Source: Thalassobacillus cyri (GTDB lineage Bacteria > Bacillota > Bacilli > Bacillales > Halobacillaceae). From it: a stretch of 64,000 bases of DNA. Position 1 is the first letter of the stretch. Every line of letters begins with the position of its first letter. The notes under the pieces are model-generated. The model saw only the letters and a list, made by a program, of their open reading frames with translations, ran no database searches and was not told the origin of the DNA. The position numbers were made by a program, and so were the translations under genes. Location of the stretch: NCBI RefSeq assembly GCF_900107755.1, contig NZ_FNQR01000001.1, positions 310,001-374,000 on the forward strand, given 5' to 3'. Positions 60,777 to 64,000 of the stretch are shown here, piece by piece.

Positions 60777-62216
60777 ATGAGAATTAATTCCATTATCAAT
60801 GGGGAGGAGCTCAAGGAAGCGAACCGGGAAATGATGACGGTCCGAAATCCATATAATCAGGAAGAGGTTGCGGAGGTCGTATTAGCAAATGTAGATGATT
60901 TGGATCAGGCGATTAATCAAGGTTTCGCTACCTTTCATGATCAAATGAAGAAAATGCCTGCCTACGAGCGATCGGATATTCTCCGAAAAACGGCAGATTT
61001 ACTTGAGGAAAGAAAAGCATCGTTTGCCGAAACCATCACAAAAGAAGCAGGAAAGCCCTTCAAACATAGTCTCGGTGAAGTGGAGCGTTCTATCCAGGTG
61101 CTAAGGTTCGCCTCTGAACATGCGAAGCATATCAGCAGTGAAGTGATCCCGATGGATGCTGCCATTGGCGGTGAAAACCGGTTAGGGTTTACGAAGCGCG
61201 AGCCACTCGGTGTCGTGGCCGCGATTACTCCCTTTAACTTTCCGTTAAATTTATCGCTTCATAAAATAGCTCCAGCAATCGCGGCTGGAAATACCGTCAT
61301 CTACAAACCGGCAGAGAAGACGCCAGTTTCCGCTTACAGGCTCGTTAAATTGTTCTTTGAGGCTGGACTGCCTCCAGGAGCACTTCACTTAATCATGGGG
61401 CGTGGTGAAGTAGTAGGTGACCCGCTTGTCAAACATGATAAGATCCATAAAGTGACGTTTACGGGGAGCCTTCCTGTTGGGAGAGGCATCCTTGAAAAAG
61501 CAGGTTTTAAAAAGGTGACCCTGGAATTAGGTTCCAATTCTCCGAATATCGTATTTGACGACATCGAAATTGGGCACGTGGCAGCTGATTTAGTCAGAGG
61601 TGCTTTTGTTTTCTCGGGTCAGGTATGTATCTCCGCTCAGCGTATCTATGTCCATCAATCGATATATGATGCTTTTTTAAAAGAATATATCAGGCAAACG
61701 AAATCCTTGGCTGTTGGGGATCCAATGGAAGAAACGACAGAGTTCGGACCAATGATCAATGAGGAAGAGGCAAAGAGAGCCAAAACGTGGATTGATGATG
61801 CTGTTCACAAAGGAGCAACGATTGAAACTGGCGGCGAACAAAAGGGGGCTTTTTTGTCCCCGACGATTATGACCAATGTAAACAATGATATGAAAGTGAT
61901 CGCAGAAGAAGTGTTCGCACCCATCGTGTCCGTCATACCTTTTGATACAGAAGAAGAGGTTGTGAGGATGTCGAATGACTCGATTTATGGCCTGCAGGCG
62001 GGGGTTTTCACGAATGATCTCAACAGGGCCCTTCGTGTGGCGGACCAATTGGAAATGGGCGGGGTCTGGATCAATGAAATATCGACTTACCGGCAGGATA
62101 ATCATCCATATGGCGGCGTAAAGAAAAGTGGAATTGGGAAAGAAGGCGTCAAATATGCGGTGGAAGATATGACGGAAGTGAAGTTCGTTGGTATCAATTT
62201 AAATGAAAAAAGTTGA
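60777..62216 (+). CDS. NAD(P)-dependent aldehyde dehydrogenase
   Basis: 479-aa ALDH. Asn in ITPFNFPLNLSLHKIAPAIA, Glu in VTLELGSNSPNIVFDD and the catalytic Cys in GAFVFSGQVCISAQRIYVHQ (about residue 285) are all present. ATG 60777 is preferred over the overlapping GTG 60771 because GGGGG lies 9 bases before it. The pattern resembles the GapN/phosphonoacetaldehyde/sulfolactaldehyde group; the aldehyde is unknown. It is in an operon with the ThDP enzyme. Confidence 0.87.
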   Translation: MRINSIINGEELKEANREMMTVRNPYNQEEVAEVVLANVDDLDQAINQGFATFHDQMKKMPAYERSDILRKTADLLEERKASFAETITKEAGKPFKHSLGEVERSIQVLRFASEHAKHISSEVIPMDAAIGGENRLGFTKREPLGVVAAITPFNFPLNLSLHKIAPAIAAGNTVIYKPAEKTPVSAYRLVKLFFEAGLPPGALHLIMGRGEVVGDPLVKHDKIHKVTFTGSLPVGRGILEKAGFKKVTLELGSNSPNIVFDDIEIGHVAADLVRGAFVFSGQVCISAQRIYVHQSIYDAFLKEYIRQTKSLAVGDPMEETTEFGPMINEEEAKRAKTWIDDAVHKGATIETGGEQKGAFLSPTIMTNVNNDMKVIAEEVFAPIVSVIPFDTEEEVVRMSNDSIYGLQAGVFTNDLNRALRVADQLEMGGVWINEISTYRQDNHPYGGVKKSGIGKEGVKYAVEDMTEVKFVGINLNEKS

Positions 62217-62227
62217 TTATTTTTATA

Positions 62228-62262
62228 GATGATTTCTGGACCTATACAGAAGTCATCTTTTT
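62228..62262 (+). terminator. Terminator of the ThDP/ALDH operon
   Basis: AGATGATTTCTG pairs with CAGAAGTCATCT, followed by T6. Confidence 0.85.
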
Positions 62263-62309
62263 TCATGATTATCTGACAGGAATGCCTATCTTTTTAGCTG
62301 AAATAATAA

Positions 62310-62341
62310 ACTTCCCCTGGACAAAATAGTTCAGGGGAAGT
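62310..62341 (-). terminator. Terminator of the glutamate dehydrogenase gene
   Basis: ACTTCCCCTG pairs with CAGGGGAAGT around a 12-base loop, 15 bp beyond the stop codon. Confidence 0.8.
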
Positions 62342-62355
62342 CCAGTGTTGTAGCG

Positions 62356-63669
62356 TCATCCTTCTGATAAATCGGAATCTTTGATCCACCCACGGGCATG
62401 CATGGCTTTCACCAGATGGTTAATACCGACCATATAGGCCGCATCTCTCATGAAGCATTGTTTTTCTTCACGCATTTTGAAGACGGTATCAAATCCGAAC
62501 AACATTTTCTCCTCAAGCTTTTGGTTGATTTCTTCTTCTTTCCAATAGTAATTCATGGAGTTTTGAACCCATTCAAAGTAGGAGACAGTTACGCCACCCG
62601 CATTGCAAAGGATATCCGGGATAACGAATACTCCTTTCCCTTCGAGGATCTTGTCTCCTTCTGGTGTAGTCGGCCCGTTAGCTGCTTCTGCTACCACCTT
62701 TGCCTGAATAGACGGGGCGTTATCTTTCGTAATTTGGTTTTCCACCGCGGCTGGTATGAGAATATCGACAGGAAGGCTGAACATTTTTTCATTCGTTATC
62801 GGTTCAGCATCTGTATAATCAGACGCATAATTCTCTTTGTTTTTAACAAACTCAAGCAAGTCAGGGATATTTAAACCTTCCTCACGATAAATTCCACCTT
62901 TGGCATCTGTCACCGCAACGATTTTGACACCTAATTCATGCAAAAATTTAGCTGTCATGCTTCCGACATTTCCGAATCCCTGAATAGCTACAGTTGTTTT
63001 ATCCAATTCCATATCCAGGACTTTGGCAGCTTCCCGGATGGTAAGGACGACCCCCCGGCCGGTTGCTTCTAATCTGCCTAGTGAGCCACCGATGATGATA
63101 GGCTTTCCTGTTAACATGCCCGGTATATTGTACCCACGGAGCTGATCGAACTCATCAATCATCCAACCCATCACCTCAGGGTTTGTATTGACATCCGGTG
63201 CTGGAATATCCTTTTGTGGACCGATGATCGGCGTTATTTTCCGGATGTACGTCCGGCTTAACGTTTCAAGTTCCCGTTCTGATAATTTTTCCGGATCCAC
63301 AATGACTCCACCTTTTCCTCCCCCTAGAGGTAGATCGAGGATGGCAGACTTTAAAGACATCCAGATGGACAAAGCCTTTACTTCATCAATATTTACTAAA
63401 GGGTGGAAGCGGATCCCACCTTTGGTAGGGCCCAATATATCAATGTGTTGCGCACGATAACCTGTAAAGTTTTCTAAGGTTCCATTATCCATTCGTACCG
63501 GAATCGACACTTCAAGCATTCGCATTGGTTTTTTAAGCACATGATAAATATTTTCATTATACCCCAGTCTGTTCACCGATTCTTTAAGTAATGATTTCAC
63601 GACGTTGTATGGATTTACGCCATGTGTTGTTATATCTGACTCCACTTTTTCACTTTCAATTTTTTTCAT
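62356..63669 (-). CDS. NAD-specific glutamate dehydrogenase (GudB/RocG type)
   Basis: Interconverts glutamate with 2-oxoglutarate and ammonia; hexameric, cytoplasmic. 437 aa. The catalytic region LDLPLGGGKGGVIVDPEKLS supplies the active-site Lys (about residue 115), GPTKGGIRFHP binds substrate, and VAIQGFGNVGSMTAKFLHELG is the nucleotide-binding fold; a following DAKGG suits NAD. No insertion of the kind that inactivates gudB in laboratory B. subtilis is visible. AAGGGGGCCTAACT precedes the ATG. Single gene, antiparallel to the ThDP/ALDH operon. Confidence 0.92.
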   Translation of the reverse strand: MKKIESEKVESDITTHGVNPYNVVKSLLKESVNRLGYNENIYHVLKKPMRMLEVSIPVRMDNGTLENFTGYRAQHIDILGPTKGGIRFHPLVNIDEVKALSIWMSLKSAILDLPLGGGKGGVIVDPEKLSERELETLSRTYIRKITPIIGPQKDIPAPDVNTNPEVMGWMIDEFDQLRGYNIPGMLTGKPIIIGGSLGRLEATGRGVVLTIREAAKVLDMELDKTTVAIQGFGNVGSMTAKFLHELGVKIVAVTDAKGGIYREEGLNIPDLLEFVKNKENYASDYTDAEPITNEKMFSLPVDILIPAAVENQITKDNAPSIQAKVVAEAANGPTTPEGDKILEGKGVFVIPDILCNAGGVTVSYFEWVQNSMNYYWKEEEINQKLEEKMLFGFDTVFKMREEKQCFMRDAAYMVGINHLVKAMHARGWIKDSDLSEG

Positions 63670-63987
63670 AGTTAGGCCCCCTTACAAAAGCTATCACCTA
63701 TCTTATAAAATCCCTTTAAATTAAGAATTTTATACATTTGGGGAAGATGAATATGCTTATGCTTACTTTTTTCGAATGGAAGTTAGCATGTTCAGCGTGG
63801 AGCAAGGGCAAAAGATGGAAATAATTTCAAACATTTACCTATTGCTAACGATTCTCTAAATAAGACCTTTTTTACTTATGGAGGCTTCTAAATAGAGGAG
63901 CTGTGTTTGATAATAGCAATCTATAAGAAATCACAAGAAAGGCAAAATGGTAAAATTAATAAAACGTCAAAAAACAGGAGGAATAGT
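63670..63987. other. Divergent promoter region
   Basis: AT-rich region between glutamate dehydrogenase and the gene starting at 63988. No operator or hairpin stands out. Confidence 0.3.
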
Positions 63988-64000
63988 ATGACAAAAACAA
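63988..64000 (+). CDS. Start of a gene cut off by the window end
   Basis: CAGGAGGAATAGT directly precedes an ATG, and the visible codons read MTKT. Only four codons lie inside the window, so no function can be given. Confidence 0.55.

Overview
The window reads as chromosomal DNA of a spore-forming, moderately low-GC member of the Bacillaceae, probably a salt-tolerant genus of the Halobacillus/Virgibacillus/Thalassobacillus type. Pointers are the strong AGGAGG-type ribosome sites with frequent TTG and GTG starts, an orphan glycine-betaine binding lipoprotein, a Spo0M gene, a CwlJ/SleB cortex hydrolase, YkuK- and YkuO/YkuN-like genes, and many T-rich intrinsic terminators. The genus is inferred. 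No rRNA, tRNA, prophage, insertion sequence or CRISPR array was seen.

Layout. 0-10 kb: glycine-betaine binding protein, a frameshifted MFS transporter, a frameshifted Spo0M, a cystine-type amino acid ABC operon, and a diheme cytochrome c gene broken by two stop codons. 10-21 kb: an XRE/MEDS regulator pair, a rifampin ADP-ribosyltransferase (Arr) between two 23-bp direct repeats, an RDD protein, a GNAT, a flavoprotein, a 21-bp tandem array, a 1129-residue membrane protein and a frameshifted arylamine N-acetyltransferase. 21-31 kb: a Fur-controlled IDEAL/flavodoxin pair, GntR plus BrnQ, a catechol/quinone detoxification cluster (HxlR regulator, DoxX, WrbA, catechol dioxygenase) and a GMC dehydrogenase pair. 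31-43 kb: a YVTN lipoprotein, a type I toxin/antisense locus, a secreted amidase and a five-gene Fur-controlled hydroxamate siderophore operon ordered like rhbBCDEF. 43-57 kb: small metabolic, sporulation-related and signalling genes, a second 21-bp array, then a low-GC stretch with an AAC(6')-like acetyltransferase, MarR regulator, lipoprotein and BASS/ACR3-like permease. 57-64 kb: two DUF899 genes, the second strikingly GC-rich, a ThDP enzyme with an aldehyde dehydrogenase, and glutamate dehydrogenase.

Genes that work together: 5.3-7.6 kb (ABC uptake), 10.9-12.3 kb (MEDS pair), 21.3-22.2 kb (low-iron flavodoxin), 22.8-25.0 kb (GntR with BrnQ, linked by a shared 15-bp site), 25.3-27.9 kb (quinone and catechol stress), 28.6-30.9 kb (two-subunit sugar-type dehydrogenase), 34.9-42.1 kb (siderophore) and 59.1-62.2 kb (2-oxoacid or aldehyde metabolism).

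The most interesting structures are three dispersed copies of a holin-like type I toxin/antisense element. One copy is intact, one is decayed, and in one the start of the toxin frame is replaced by a new 30-residue cationic peptide gene. Next come two 21-bp tandem arrays with exact period, the GC-rich DUF899 gene behind a perfect 19-bp palindrome, and Arr flanked by direct repeats. Four otherwise sound genes are broken by one-base changes in short homopolymers, so some apparent pseudogenes may be sequencing errors.
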